Source: CAVWCQ01 sp963753545 (GTDB taxonomy: Bacteria > Chloroflexota > Anaerolineae > Aggregatilineales > Aggregatilineaceae). Taken from it: a stretch of DNA of 64,000 bases. Where the stretch lies: positions 434,001 through 498,000 of the forward strand of contig CAVWCQ010000011.1 in assembly GCA_963753545.1 (NCBI GenBank), read 5' to 3'. The translations under genes and the position numbers were made by a program. Shown piece by piece: positions 15,507 to 25,147 of this stretch. Position 1 is the first letter of the stretch. Each line of letters opens with the position of its first letter. A model generated the notes under the pieces. The model was not told the DNA's origin. It did not search any database and saw only the letters and a list, made by a program, of their open reading frames with translations.

Positions 15507-17761
15507 TGCGGCGCAAAATATTTCCCGATTTGCTGATCGTGGTAGGGCTGCTCGCCCTGCCACTTCTGTTTTTTTTTCCGGTGACGCTGGGCGGAAAAAC
15601 ACTGATTCCAGCCGATAATCTCTACCAGTACGAACCCTGGCTCAGTGACCGGGCAGCCGTTGGTGTGCCGGAAATTCCCCATAACGCGCTGCTCTCCGAT
15701 CTGCTGCTGGAAAATTACCAGTGGAAATCGTTCATCCGCCAATCCCTGAGCGACGGGACGATCCCACTCTGGCAGCCGGAACAGTTCGCCGGGACGCCCT
15801 TTCTGGCGGCGGGGCAACACAGCGCGCTCTATCCCTTCAGCCTGATCTACTATGTGCTGCCGCTGCCCCTGGCCTATGGCTGGTTCACGGTGAGCCAACT
15901 GTGGCTGGCGGGCGTGCTGATGTATTTATTCACGCGGGGGATCGGCGTGCGGCGGATCGGCGGGGTGGTGGCGGCGATTGCCTACCAGTTCAGCGCCTTT
16001 ATGATCGTCAGCGTCGTTTTCCCGATGATGATTGCCGGGGCGGCGTGGCTGCCATTCCTGCTGCTGATGATCGAGTTCACCATCCGGCGGCGGCCTCTGC
16101 GCGGGGATCGTCCTGCCGTCGTGCCCTGGATCGCGCTTGGCGCGGGCGGGCTGGCGATGAATATTTTCGCCGGACACGTCGAGATCACGTACTACACCCT
16201 GATCGTGATAGCCTATTATGCGGCGGCGCGCCTGATCATGCTGTGGTGGCTGTCTCGCCGGGATTGGCGGCGGCTGGTGCGCCCGGCGGCCTCGCTGATC
16301 GGGATGGTGGCGCTGGGAATGGGCCTCGGCGCGGCACAGTTTATCCCCCTGTTTGAGTTGGGATCGCGCAGTTTCAGGCAGAATGCGGCGGATTTTGCCA
16401 CGGTGCAGAGTTATGCTTTCCCCAAGCGGCATGTCCTCAAGTTTCTGATGCCAAACGTCTTCGGCAGTCCAGCGCAGCACGAGTACCGCGATGTTTTCTC
16501 CGGTGAACCTGTCAAAGTCGATTGGCAGCGCCCCCGTAACGACGACAGCGGTGCGTTTGATCGGGTAACCAGCACCGATTTCGGAATCAAAAATTACGTC
16601 GAGGGCGGCGCGTATATGGGCCTATTCGTGTTGGTCCTGGCGGGGATTGGGGTGCTTTCGGCGTGGAAAACCTCACCCTACCTCACCCCGGCTCAGCAAA
16701 AGCGGCTGAGCTTCCCCTCTCCAGTCTCCGCTGGCGAGGGGGAGACCTCACCCCCCGCTCCCCTCTCCACACGCAGAGAGGGGCAGGGCGCAGGGCTTGC
16801 TCCGCAAGCGAGCAGCGCCCCTACACAGACGCGTATAAAGGCGACTGCACGGGGTGAGATTCTCATTTTCGCGCTGCTGGCTCTGGTGTCGCTCACCTTC
16901 GCCTTTGGACTGCCCACCTACGCGCTCATCTATTATGTGTTCCCCAGCACGGACCAACTGCATACGCCGTTCCGCTGGGTGTGGCCTTTAACTTTCTGCG
17001 TGGCGGTACTGGCGGCTTTCGGGGCCGACGCCCTGAGCCGGATGAAACACGGTGACAGCCTGGATCGCGCCGTGCGCTGGATCGCTTATGGACTGGTCGC
17101 GTTCGGAGCTGCTGTTGTCGGTGGGCTGCTGATCAGCCGCGCCGCCTATGGATCGTTCGAGCCGCTGGTGAAACGCATCTTTGACGGTCTGGCAAAAGCG
17201 GATCAGGCATTCCCCACAACCAAAGCCTTCTACAGCGCCGAATTCTGGAATGTGCTCCAGTTCGGACTGCTGGTGCTGGCTTCTGGCGCGGTTCTGATCG
17301 CCGTCCGCAGAGTGGGTTTGACCGTGCGCGGCGTCCCGGACCGGAAAGTGCCGGACCGGAAAGTACCAGTTTGGCAGATCGCCGCCGTCGGGTTGATTGT
17401 GGTCGATCTGGGGATGGCGGGCTGGGGCTTCAACTCGGCTGCCGATCCGGACTGGCTGGATCACACACCCGCTTCATTGGCATGGCTGAAAAACAAAATG
17501 GCGGCAGAAGGGCCGTTCCGCTATACCACCTATAACTGGGGCGAAAATCCGCTGCACGCCAACAGCACATGGCGAGTAGGGCTGCACGACGCGCGCGGTT
17601 ACGACAGCCTGATCCCCAAGCAGTACGCCGACTATATGAACCTGATCGCCCCGCAGGACGGCCTGCTGAACAACCGGATCGATCCGATTCTGTACAACAA
17701 CCCCGCTGCCCTGGATCTCGCCGCTGCTCGATCTGCTCAATGTGCGCTATGTGGTCACTGA
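15506..17761 (+). CDS. YfhO-like membrane protein, N-terminal part (frameshift near 17718)
   Basis: Start at ATG 15506, overlapping the previous stop. The N-terminus MRRKIFPDLLIVVGLLALPL leads into a polytopic membrane protein with LIPADNLYQYEPWL and many TM helices, matching the YfhO/GT-C-like family of predicted polyprenol-linked sugar transferases. The frame is lost near 17718 (one base missing): the expected continuation SPLLDLLNVRYVVTDW is in the frame of the next entry. Residues about 391-440, between two TM helices, are encoded by repeat copy E (16675-16825), giving a low-complexity Pro/Ser-rich loop. Together with the next entry this forms one gene. Confidence 0.8.
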   Translation: MRRKIFPDLLIVVGLLALPLLFFFPVTLGGKTLIPADNLYQYEPWLSDRAAVGVPEIPHNALLSDLLLENYQWKSFIRQSLSDGTIPLWQPEQFAGTPFLAAGQHSALYPFSLIYYVLPLPLAYGWFTVSQLWLAGVLMYLFTRGIGVRRIGGVVAAIAYQFSAFMIVSVVFPMMIAGAAWLPFLLLMIEFTIRRRPLRGDRPAVVPWIALGAGGLAMNIFAGHVEITYYTLIVIAYYAAARLIMLWWLSRRDWRRLVRPAASLIGMVALGMGLGAAQFIPLFELGSRSFRQNAADFATVQSYAFPKRHVLKFLMPNVFGSPAQHEYRDVFSGEPVKVDWQRPRNDDSGAFDRVTSTDFGIKNYVEGGAYMGLFVLVLAGIGVLSAWKTSPYLTPAQQKRLSFPSPVSAGEGETSPPAPLSTRREGQGAGLAPQASSAPTQTRIKATARGEILIFALLALVSLTFAFGLPTYALIYYVFPSTDQLHTPFRWVWPLTFCVAVLAAFGADALSRMKHGDSLDRAVRWIAYGLVAFGAAVVGGLLISRAAYGSFEPLVKRIFDGLAKADQAFPTTKAFYSAEFWNVLQFGLLVLASGAVLIAVRRVGLTVRGVPDRKVPDRKVPVWQIAAVGLIVVDLGMAGWGFNSAADPDWLDHTPASLAWLKNKMAAEGPFRYTTYNWGENPLHANSTWRVGLHDARGYDSLIPKQYADYMNLIAPQDGLLNNRIDPILYNNPAALDLAAARSAQCALCGH
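16675..16825 (+). repeat. MITE-like repeat, copy E, inserted in frame within the YfhO-like gene
   Basis: It carries the CCTCACCCCGGCTCAGC start, CTCTCC/GGAGAG type hairpins, GCTTGCTCCGCAAGC (16795-16809) and the family end CGCCCCTACA (16816-16825). Copies B and D share GCTTGCTTCGCAAGC and the same end. It is translated without stops as part of the membrane protein, so the insertion kept the reading frame. Confidence 0.7.
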
Positions 17762-19859
17762 CTGGCAGATCGAAGACGCAGCGACACACGGCTATACCGA
17801 AGTGTATGTCGATGGGGCGATCCGCATCTACGAAAACATGGACGCCCTGCCCCGCGCCTACACCCTACCGTACTTTGATCAGACGGAAGAACTGTGCGGG
17901 GCTAAGCCGGATCTCTTCGCGACGATCATCAGCAGCCCAGACTTTAAGACCGATCCACGGCGCGTCGTGATCGAAAGTTTCCCCGGCGCGTCAGGCTGCG
18001 ATCTGGTGTACGACTGGCCCACGCCGGAACAGGAGGCCGATCCACAGCCCGCGACGATCACCAACTATGGCAACAATGAAGTCGTGGTGAACGCCAGCGT
18101 GGATCAGGAATCGTGGCTGGTCCTGGCAGACAGCACTTATCCAGGCTGGAAAGTCTTTGTCCGCCCAGTTGGATCGGACCAGGACAAGGAAAAAGAGGTG
18201 GATATCCACCTCGTCAACGGGAACTTCCGAGGCGTGCGATTAAAGCCGGGGGCCTGGACCGTGCGCTTCCGCTACAGCCCGCCCAGTTTCCAGGTCGGCG
18301 CGTTTACGTCGTTCCTGAGCGGGATGTTGATCATCTTCCTGCTGATTCTGTGGGCGTGGCGGCGCATCTACCGGGCTGACGTCGAGGCGGACAGCGCCAA
18401 ACGGATCGCCAAAAACAGCCTCGCGCCGATTATCCTCAACCTGTTCAACCGGGGGATCGACTTCGCTTTTGCCTTCATCATGCTGCGCATTCTGGGGCCG
18501 CATGACGCGGGTATCTATTATTACGCAATCGTGATCTTCGGCTGGTTTGATATTCTGACCAACTTCGGGCTGAATACATTCCTGATGCGCGAAGTGGCGC
18601 GGGATCGCGACGCGGCGGGGCGCATTGTATTCAACAGCACGGCGCTGCGGCTGGGATTAGCCGTGCTCGGCGTGCCACTGTTGATTCTCTTTCTGATGAT
18701 CCGGCAGAGCGCGGTTCATCCGGAACTTGAGCCTCAAGCGATTTTTGCCATCATCCTGCTTTACGTGGGACTGCTGCCCGGAAGCATCAGTACGGGATTG
18801 ACCGCGCTGTTTTATGCGTTCGAAAAAGCCGAATATCCCGCCGCGCTGACCACCGTCAGCACCATCGTCAAGGTGACGCTCGGGTTGGGGACGCTGCTGC
18901 TTGGATGGGGCGTTGTTGGGCTGGCGGCGGGCGCGGTGATCACCAATATCGTGACGTTCTCCGTACTGGCGTGGCTGGCCCGCCCCTTGATCACGCGCTT
19001 TGTCCAGCCGTTTGAACCCACGTTGATCCGGCACATGCTGGGCGAAAGCTGGCCCCTGATGATCAATCACCTGCTGGCGACTATCTTCTTCAAGATCGAC
19101 GTGGTACTGATGGAAGCGATCAACGGCGATGTGGTCGTCGGGCAGTATTCGACGGCCTATAAGTGGCTGGATGCGCTGAATATCATCCCGGCCTTTTTGA
19201 CGATGGCCCTGCTGCCGATTATGGCGCGGCAGGCCCATGAAGATCGCCCCGGCCTCAAGCGCAATTACCGGCTGGCGGTCAAACTGCTGGTGATGGTCGC
19301 CCTGCCGATTGCGGTGGTTACCACATTCATCGCGGAACCGCTGATCAGGTTTCTGGGCGGCGCGGAATATCTGCCTGCGGGTGGCATCGCCCTGCAACTG
19401 ATGATCTGGAGTATTCCCATCGGCTGGATCAACAGCGTGACGAATTATGTGATTGTCGCCCTGGACCGCCAGCGAACACTGACTTATGCTTTTGCTGCCG
19501 GGGTGGTGTTCAACATCATCACCAACCTGATCTTCCTGTCCACCTACAGCTACCGGGCTGCCGCGATCATCACCATCCTGTCCGAAGGCGTGCTGATGAT
19601 CGCCTTCTACGTCATTATCCGCCAGGAGATCGGTACAATGGACTGGCGTTTTGCCCTGTGGCGTCCGGCACTGGCGGCGCTGATCGTGGCAGGCAGTCTG
19701 GCTGTGGTGTGGCCGTTTGCGCCGTTCGTGGGTTTTTTGCTCTCACCGCTGGTCTATGGGGCCGTGCTGCTGCTGCTGCGGCCTTTCGGGGCAGAAGAAT
19801 TGGCGCGGATCGCCCCCCTGCTGCCGGGGCGCGTGCGGCGCTGGATCGTTCCTGAATAA
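17742..19859 (+). CDS. YfhO C-terminal domain fused to MOP/Wzx-type flippase
   Basis: This is the continuation of the gene starting at 15506. Residues 1-about 220 complete the YfhO-like extracytoplasmic domain (STYPGWKVFV...VHLVNGNFRGV) and its last TM helix (FLSGMLIIFLLILWAWRRIY). Without any stop, the frame runs on into a 12-14 TM polysaccharide flippase (LNLFNRGIDFAFAFIMLRILG onward; MATE/Wzx-like). No convincing internal start with a ribosome-binding site is seen at the junction, so a fusion of glycosyltransferase-like and flippase modules is the simplest reading. A rho-independent terminator follows the stop. The apparent start at GTG 17742 is an artefact of the upstream frameshift. Confidence 0.8.
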   Translation: MRYVVTDWQIEDAATHGYTEVYVDGAIRIYENMDALPRAYTLPYFDQTEELCGAKPDLFATIISSPDFKTDPRRVVIESFPGASGCDLVYDWPTPEQEADPQPATITNYGNNEVVVNASVDQESWLVLADSTYPGWKVFVRPVGSDQDKEKEVDIHLVNGNFRGVRLKPGAWTVRFRYSPPSFQVGAFTSFLSGMLIIFLLILWAWRRIYRADVEADSAKRIAKNSLAPIILNLFNRGIDFAFAFIMLRILGPHDAGIYYYAIVIFGWFDILTNFGLNTFLMREVARDRDAAGRIVFNSTALRLGLAVLGVPLLILFLMIRQSAVHPELEPQAIFAIILLYVGLLPGSISTGLTALFYAFEKAEYPAALTTVSTIVKVTLGLGTLLLGWGVVGLAAGAVITNIVTFSVLAWLARPLITRFVQPFEPTLIRHMLGESWPLMINHLLATIFFKIDVVLMEAINGDVVVGQYSTAYKWLDALNIIPAFLTMALLPIMARQAHEDRPGLKRNYRLAVKLLVMVALPIAVVTTFIAEPLIRFLGGAEYLPAGGIALQLMIWSIPIGWINSVTNYVIVALDRQRTLTYAFAAGVVFNIITNLIFLSTYSYRAAAIITILSEGVLMIAFYVIIRQEIGTMDWRFALWRPALAALIVAGSLAVVWPFAPFVGFLLSPLVYGAVLLLLRPFGAEELARIAPLLPGRVRRWIVPE

Positions 19860-19860
19860 C

Positions 19861-19896
19861 AAATAATCCGGCTCTGGGGCCGGATTATTTTTCTTT
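19861..19896 (+). terminator. Rho-independent terminator after the flippase
   Basis: A perfect 11-bp stem AAATAATCCGG (19861-19871) / CCGGATTATTT (19880-19890) with an 8-nt loop is followed by TTCTTT. It lies 2 nt after the flippase stop and also faces the convergent small gene. Confidence 0.8.
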
Positions 19897-19912
19897 GATT
19901 AAAGATAATCAG

Positions 19913-20272
19913 CTACAGTGCTGTGTGAGTTGGCAGCCCGACATTATCCCGCTTGAGCAACACAATCCGCAGGCCATTCAGCGCAATCAGGCGGCGCACC
20001 ACCGGATTGCTTTGTACAGGCAGGACCAGCGATTCTTCTTCATGCGTCAATTCGAAATGATATACATCCACACGCCGGACACCTGCATGCCAGTGTTCTT
20101 CCAGCCCTACCACCGGGCTAATCGTCCATCCATCAGCCACATACTGCATCAAAACATCAGCCGGTGCAAACATCTGAGACGACGGAGACCAATGCCGCCG
20201 CGTATCGTTGGTTTTCAGTTCCATCTCAATATAGGATGGAGCAACTCCAGCCATACCGACATCCTCCTTCAT
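19913..20272 (-). CDS. Hypothetical protein, 119 residues
   Basis: Not recognised as a known family. The composition is that of a small soluble protein with mixed alpha/beta character, a YVADGWTISPVVGLEEHW segment and a His/Glu-rich middle. It is convergent with the flippase gene and divergent from asnS. An upstream AAGGAGG-like site on the minus strand supports translation from the ATG at 20272. Confidence 0.5.
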   Translation of the reverse strand: MKEDVGMAGVAPSYIEMELKTNDTRRHWSPSSQMFAPADVLMQYVADGWTISPVVGLEEHWHAGVRRVDVYHFELTHEEESLVLPVQSNPVVRRLIALNGLRIVLLKRDNVGLPTHTAL

Positions 20273-20389
20273 TAACGGTAACTATTCTAAACAGAACACA
20301 ATTTTCGCTTGTTTTTAGTGTACACGAAAAATGATTATGCAAATTTAGAGAATAATTAGGAATTAGGGCAGGCTGTTAGCGCGATTGTC

Positions 20390-20418
20390 TTGACCGCCCC
20401 CAGCCGCCGGGCTAGAAT
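20390..20418 (+). promoter_or_regulatory. Putative asnS promoter
   Basis: TTGACC (20390-20395), a 17-bp spacer and TAGAAT (20413-20418) give a strong sigma70-like promoter. The leader is about 50 nt and ends in TAAAGGA before the GTG at 20472. Confidence 0.6.
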
Positions 20419-20471
20419 ACGACCAACTTCTTCTTCTTGATTATATCACGGTATAAAGGAATTTTTACGAC

Positions 20472-21811
20472 GTGGGGACTCCTATTCTAATCAAAGATAT
20501 TGCTCAATACGACGGTCAAGAAGTCACCCTGCGCGGATGGCTCTATAACCGGACGGATAAGGGACGGCTGCAATTTCTCCTGATGCGTGACGGTACGGGG
20601 ATCGCGCAGTGCGTCGCCTTCAAAAAAGAACTGCCCGAAGACGTGTTTAACGTGGCAGTCAATCTTACACAGGAATCATCGATTGAAGTGACGGGTGTTG
20701 TGCGATCTGATGAACGCGCACCGGGCTATCCGGGCGGGTTCGAGGTCGGCATCAAGGAACTCAAGCTGATCCAGCAAGCCGGAGAATATCCGATCCAGCC
20801 CAAGGATCACGGCGTCGAATTCCTGATGGATAACCGCCACCTGTGGGTGCGGTCGCTGCGCCAGTGGGCGATTCTGCGCATCCGGGCGACGATCATTCGC
20901 ACGATCCGCAACTGGCTGGACGATCACGGCTACCTGCTGATCGACACGCCCATCCTCACCCCTGCCGCCGGGGAAAATACGACCACGCTGTTTGAGATCG
21001 ACTATTTTGGCGAACCAGCCTATCTGGCGCAAACCGGCCAGCTTTACAACGAGGCGAATATGGCTTCGTTCGGCAAGGTCTACTGCTTCGGGCCGACCTT
21101 CCGCGCCGAGAAGTCGAAAACACGCCGCCATCTGATGGAATTCTGGATGGTCGAGCCGGAGATGGCCTTCTACTTCGCTGGAAGACCTGATGGCGATGGA
21201 AGAGCAGTTTGTCAGCGCCATTGTCCAGGCGGTGCTGGAAAAGCACCGCCTGGAACTGGAAATCCTGGAACGCGATATCACGCAGCTGGAAAAAATTGTC
21301 GCGCCCTTCCCGCGCATCAGCTACGACGAGGCGGTCGAGCGCATCCAAAAGCTGTGCGAGACGATTGAGGATCCGGAGCGCAAGGCGGAACTGGCGATCA
21401 CCTGGGGCGACGATTTTGGCGCGCCGCACGAAACTGCCATCGCAGAGCAGTTTGATCGGCCGGTTTTTGTCTACCACTATCCGACTGCGGCCAAGGCCTT
21501 CTACATGCAGCCTGTGGAGGGCCGCCCGGAAGTCTGCCGGAGCGTGGATCTGCTCGCGCCGGAAGGGTACGGGGAAATTACGGGTGGCAGCGAGCGTATC
21601 TACGACGCGGAACTGCTTCAGCCAGCGGATCGATGAGATCGGCATCAACCCGCAGAGCTACGCCTGGTATCTGGATTTGCGGCGATATGGCGCGGTTCCG
21701 CATGCCGGGTTTGGCCTGGGCGTAGAGCGCACCGTCGCCTGGGTCTGCGGTCTGCCGCACATCCGCGAGACGATCCCGTATGCCCGTATGTTGAATCGTC
21801 TGTATCCGTAG
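20472..21811 (+). CDS. asnS: Asparaginyl-tRNA synthetase (two frameshifts)
   Basis: Class II aminoacyl-tRNA synthetase that charges tRNA-Asn. The N-terminal OB-fold anticodon domain (VTLRGWLYNRTDKGRLQFLL) is followed by motif 2 (FGPTFRAEKSKTRRH, with FWMVEPEM) and motif 3 (HAGFGLGVERTVAWV) before the end at RMLNRLYP. The frame breaks near 21177 (FYFA to LEDLMAMEEQ) and again near 21624 (ELLQ to QRIDEIGINP). Both are repaired by one base each and restore family-typical sequence. A single-copy essential gene with two breaks points to sequencing error rather than decay. GTG is the start in frame with TAAAGGA upstream. Confidence 0.88.
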
Positions 21812-21817
21812 AGGCCT

Positions 21818-22560
21818 ATGTCCATTCACGAACAACGGCGGCAGGTGCGTGCACTCCTGGATGATTTCGGATCCAATCCGACGCGCCTACCGCTTATTAT
21901 GCATTGTTCCATGATCCCGCCCGATCAGCGCTCTTTACCTCTGAGGACAACAGCGGGCGGGTAACGGGTTTTGCAGGACGGTTCCAGACCGGGATCGACC
22001 TCTTTCGCCCGCTGGTTACGCTGCGCTGCCAGACGGCAGAGTGCGCCGCCGATCTGCTGGCTGAAGCTCTGACACCGGGCCGCGCCTACATTTTTTTCGC
22101 CAGCCTGAACCAACTGCCGCTCGTTGGGGGCAGCCTGCGCTTTGACAATGAGCGACTGCTGCACATCTATGAATTGGATGTCGCGCGCTTCGAGCCGGTG
22201 CTCAATGTGCTGACACGCTGCACAGCAGGATCGAACGGTCTGCCGCGCTGCACCATTGAGTTGAATGGCGCGCAAGCATCGGCGGGCCTCAACTGGCAAA
22301 GCCCGGCCTTCAGCGAAGTCTATGTCTATACTGATCCGTCGGCGCGCGGGCGCGGCTGGGGCAGCAGTGTCCTCTCGGCGGTGACACAGGCCGTGATCGA
22401 CAGCGGGCGCGTTCCGCTCTATCTGGTTGAGCACGACAATGAAGCTTCCCGCGAGATGGCGCGCAAACTTGGCTATGTGGACAGCGGCGCGTGGCAGGTC
22501 TACGCGGATGTCGTTTATGAAGGGCATCCCAACCAGCGCGATGCCGGGGAAACGGTGTAG
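21818..22560 (+). CDS. GNAT family N-acetyltransferase (frameshift near 21888)
   Basis: The C-terminal half carries the GNAT acetyl-CoA signature VYTDPSARGRGWGSSVLSAV, then REMARKLGY. An ATG at 21818 with GTAGAGG upstream opens SIHEQRRQVRALLDDFGSNP. The frame then shifts near 21888 to join TAYYALFHDPARSALFT of the main frame, so the often-predicted start at 21904 is probably internal. The substrate is unknown. It lies 6 nt after asnS and 9 nt before the GH1 gene, so it is likely co-transcribed with both. Confidence 0.75.
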
Positions 22561-22569
22561 GGACGCAAG

Positions 22570-23937
22570 ATGGTCGATTTTTCGATGCAGTTCCCGGCAG
22601 GATTTTTGTGGGGCACAGCGACAGCGGCTCACCAGGTCGAGGGCGGCAACACCGGCAACAACTGGCATGCCTGGGAAACCGCCGGGCACGTCTACCAGCA
22701 CCAACAGTCGGGGCTGGCCTGCGACTGGTGGAATGGGCGCGCCATCGAGGATTTTGATCGTGCCGCCGAGATGCACAACAACGCCCTCCGACTGTCCATC
22801 GAATGGAGCCGCATCCAGCCAGACCGCACACACATCGACGGCAAGGCGCTGGACCACTACGCGGAGATGATCGCCGCCCTGCGCGCCCGCCACCTGGAAC
22901 CTATGGTCACGCTGCACCACTTCACGAATCCCCTCTGGTTAGAGGAGCGCGGCGGCTGGGCCAACCCGGATATGGTGGACCGCTTCGAGCGCTTCGTGCG
23001 CTGTGTGGTCGAAGAGCTGGGCGATCAGGTGACGATGTGGTGCACGATCAACGAGCCGATGGTTTACGCGACCCTGTCCTACCTGCAAGGGAAATTCCCG
23101 CCGGGTCACACCAACCTGCGCGAGACGGTCAAGGTGATCGAACACCTGCTGCGCGCCCATGCGGCGGCCTATCATGTGATCAAGGAACTGCGCCCGAACG
23201 CCCAGGTCGGCTTCGCCAAACACCAGATCAGCCTGAAAACAACCTTTCCCAAGCCGATCAACTGCATGGCGCTGCGCACCACACGCCATTTCTTCAACGA
23301 GGCGTTTATCGAAGCGCTGACGACGGGCGTGCTCAAACTGCCATTCCTCAAGGTTGATGTGCCCGACGCGCGCGATACGCTGGACTGGATCGGGCTGAAT
23401 TATTACTACCGCTTCGTGTCCCGCTTCAATCTGCTCTACCCCAGACAGTTGTTTATGGAACAGAGCAAACCCCGTGACGGCATTCAGGGACCGGGCGACG
23501 TGGGCGAAATCTGGCCGGAAGGGCTGTTCGAGCATATCCGCTGGCTGTACGAGACCACCGGGAAGCCAATCTATATTACCGAAAACGGCGCTGCCGATCC
23601 CGACGATTCGCTGCGCCCGCTGCACCTGATCCGCAGCCTGCGCAGCGTGTGGCAGGCTATCAACCACAATTATCCGGTGAAGGGCTATTTCTTCTGGACG
23701 TTAGTGGATAACTTTGAGTGGGCTGAGGGCTACGATCCGCGCTTCCGGTTCGGGCTGTACGGCAACGATCCTGAGACGCAGGTGCGCACCAAAAAAGCCA
23801 GCGCCGAGCTTTACGGCGAAATCTGCGCGGCGAACGCGCTGACCGCCGATATGGCCCGCCGTTTCATTCCCGATCAGTTCGACGCACTATTCCCCGGCGT
23901 GGACGTCCAGCAGGACATCAAACTGACTCCCAAATAG
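22570..23937 (+). CDS. GH1 beta-glucosidase
   Basis: A 455-residue, full-length family 1 glycosidase. It begins FPAGFLWGTATAAHQVEG. The acid/base Glu is in WCTINEPMVYA and the nucleophile in IYITENGAADP. FWTLVDNFEWAEGYDPRFRFG is the GH1 aglycone/substrate region. There is no signal peptide, so it is cytoplasmic and hydrolyses imported beta-glucosides or beta-galactosides; specificity is not determined. It lies downstream of the GNAT gene. Confidence 0.92.
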   Translation: MVDFSMQFPAGFLWGTATAAHQVEGGNTGNNWHAWETAGHVYQHQQSGLACDWWNGRAIEDFDRAAEMHNNALRLSIEWSRIQPDRTHIDGKALDHYAEMIAALRARHLEPMVTLHHFTNPLWLEERGGWANPDMVDRFERFVRCVVEELGDQVTMWCTINEPMVYATLSYLQGKFPPGHTNLRETVKVIEHLLRAHAAAYHVIKELRPNAQVGFAKHQISLKTTFPKPINCMALRTTRHFFNEAFIEALTTGVLKLPFLKVDVPDARDTLDWIGLNYYYRFVSRFNLLYPRQLFMEQSKPRDGIQGPGDVGEIWPEGLFEHIRWLYETTGKPIYITENGAADPDDSLRPLHLIRSLRSVWQAINHNYPVKGYFFWTLVDNFEWAEGYDPRFRFGLYGNDPETQVRTKKASAELYGEICAANALTADMARRFIPDQFDALFPGVDVQQDIKLTPK

Positions 23938-24252
23938 CAGCAAACAGCGCCCAAGAAATTTACAGACAGACCCTTTTTGATCAAAAAAGGCTGGAAAAAG
24001 ATATCTTTTGGGGGCTTTTTGTTGAATTTAGCTCCTTCTTCCTGCTTGCTACCACGCAGAAGAAATTTGCTTAGTTGATCATCAGCGACCCATTTTTTCT
24101 CGTAGCGATTTAACCCACATATTTTTTTGAGGGGGTGATCTAACCGTTTCCTAACTTTGGCCCCATCCTGCTGGTGTTAGGGCTGGCGCAGCAAAACGCT
24201 GCGTCGATAGCACAAATCCACTATATCATTTTAGAACAAAGGTTCTATTTTG
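23938..24252. other. Non-coding gap with palindromes after the GH1 gene
   Basis: It contains the near-perfect palindrome CTTTTTGATCAAAAAAG (about 23974-23990) and AAAAGATATCTTTT (about 23997-24010), plausible bidirectional terminators between convergent genes. A block at 24072-24156 (TAGTTGATCA ... TTTTTTTGAGGGGG ... TTTCCTAACT) resembles one at 62183-62256. No coding potential was seen. Confidence 0.45.
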
Positions 24253-25146
24253 TCAATACAGGAACTCAATCAGCTTTCCCTCAAACCACGCCACGACCCG
24301 ACGGTTGTATTCCTCGGTGTGCTTCCCATACGCCTCCCGATGCCCGGCATCCGGCACGGACCAGACCTCAACCGGGCCGGGAACGCGCCCCGCCAGCGCC
24401 TTCGATCTCCGCGCGGGACACAAACGGGTCCTGCTCGCCATGAATGAACAGCACGGGCACACGAATTTGATCGGCGGTATCGATGGGATTGGCGCGCCAC
24501 AACTGATAACCCACCCGCAGCGATCCGCCGAGCAGGGTCAACCACGCCAGAACACGCGCGCGAGCGGCCCTGGCAGACCGCGAATCCGGCCCCAAGCCGT
24601 TAACAGCCCGGACAGGCGCGGATAAGCACCATCCACAACCAGGGCGCAATGCGCGGATCGTGGGCAGCCGCCAGCAGCGCCACGCCTGCTCCCATGCTGA
24701 AGCCGAGCAGACCCACCCGCTTGATCCCGCGCTTCTGTTCCAGCATAATCCAGCGCGCCGAGCAGATCCGCCCCTTCCAGCGCGCCCATCGTCACCGTTC
24801 GCCCCTCGGAACGGCCATGCGCCCGCCAGTCGAACAGCAGGACATTGAATCCCGCCCGGTACAGCGGGACGGCCTGCGGCACATCTTTGTCCATGCTCCC
24901 GTTCTGACCCGCCAACAGGATCACCGTGCCCCGCGCGGCATCTGCAGCGATCCACCAGCCGCCAAGCGCCAGTCCATCCCGGCTGGTGAACTGTACTTCC
25001 TGGCAGGGCATCCCGTAGTTGGCAGGATGATCCGGCTGGTCGGGATCGCGGCGGCGCATCAGCGGCATCGATGCGGCAAAGGCCAGCCCGAACGGCTACC
25101 AGCGCGATCACCCCCGACCAGCCAGAGCAGTCCCGAACCACAGCAT
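24253..25146 (-). CDS. Alpha/beta hydrolase, multiply frameshifted
   Basis: Fragments in three frames assemble to one membrane-anchored alpha/beta hydrolase. ATG 25146 opens a hydrophobic N-terminus ending LAFAASMPLMRRRDP. The core follows: GTVILLAGQNGSMDK, FNVLLFDWRAHGRSEG, a nucleophile-elbow region corresponding to GFSMGAGVALL, then RVPVLFIHGEQDPFV and the C-terminal His in VPDAGHREAYGKH. At least four indels are needed, more than in neighbouring genes, so true decay cannot be excluded. It starts 1 nt after the cyclophilin lipoprotein gene and belongs to the pfk operon. The substrate is unknown. Confidence 0.6.
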
Positions 25147-25147
25147 G

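Noticed and set aside
17742..17770. GTG 17742 as a true gene start
   Set aside because: LLNVRYVVTDW upstream in the same frame continues the YfhO-like protein; the start is created by a frameshift.
19658..19855. Short frames inside the flippase and other genes with high Arg/Ala content
   Set aside because: They are alternative-frame translations of GC-rich coding sequence, without motifs.
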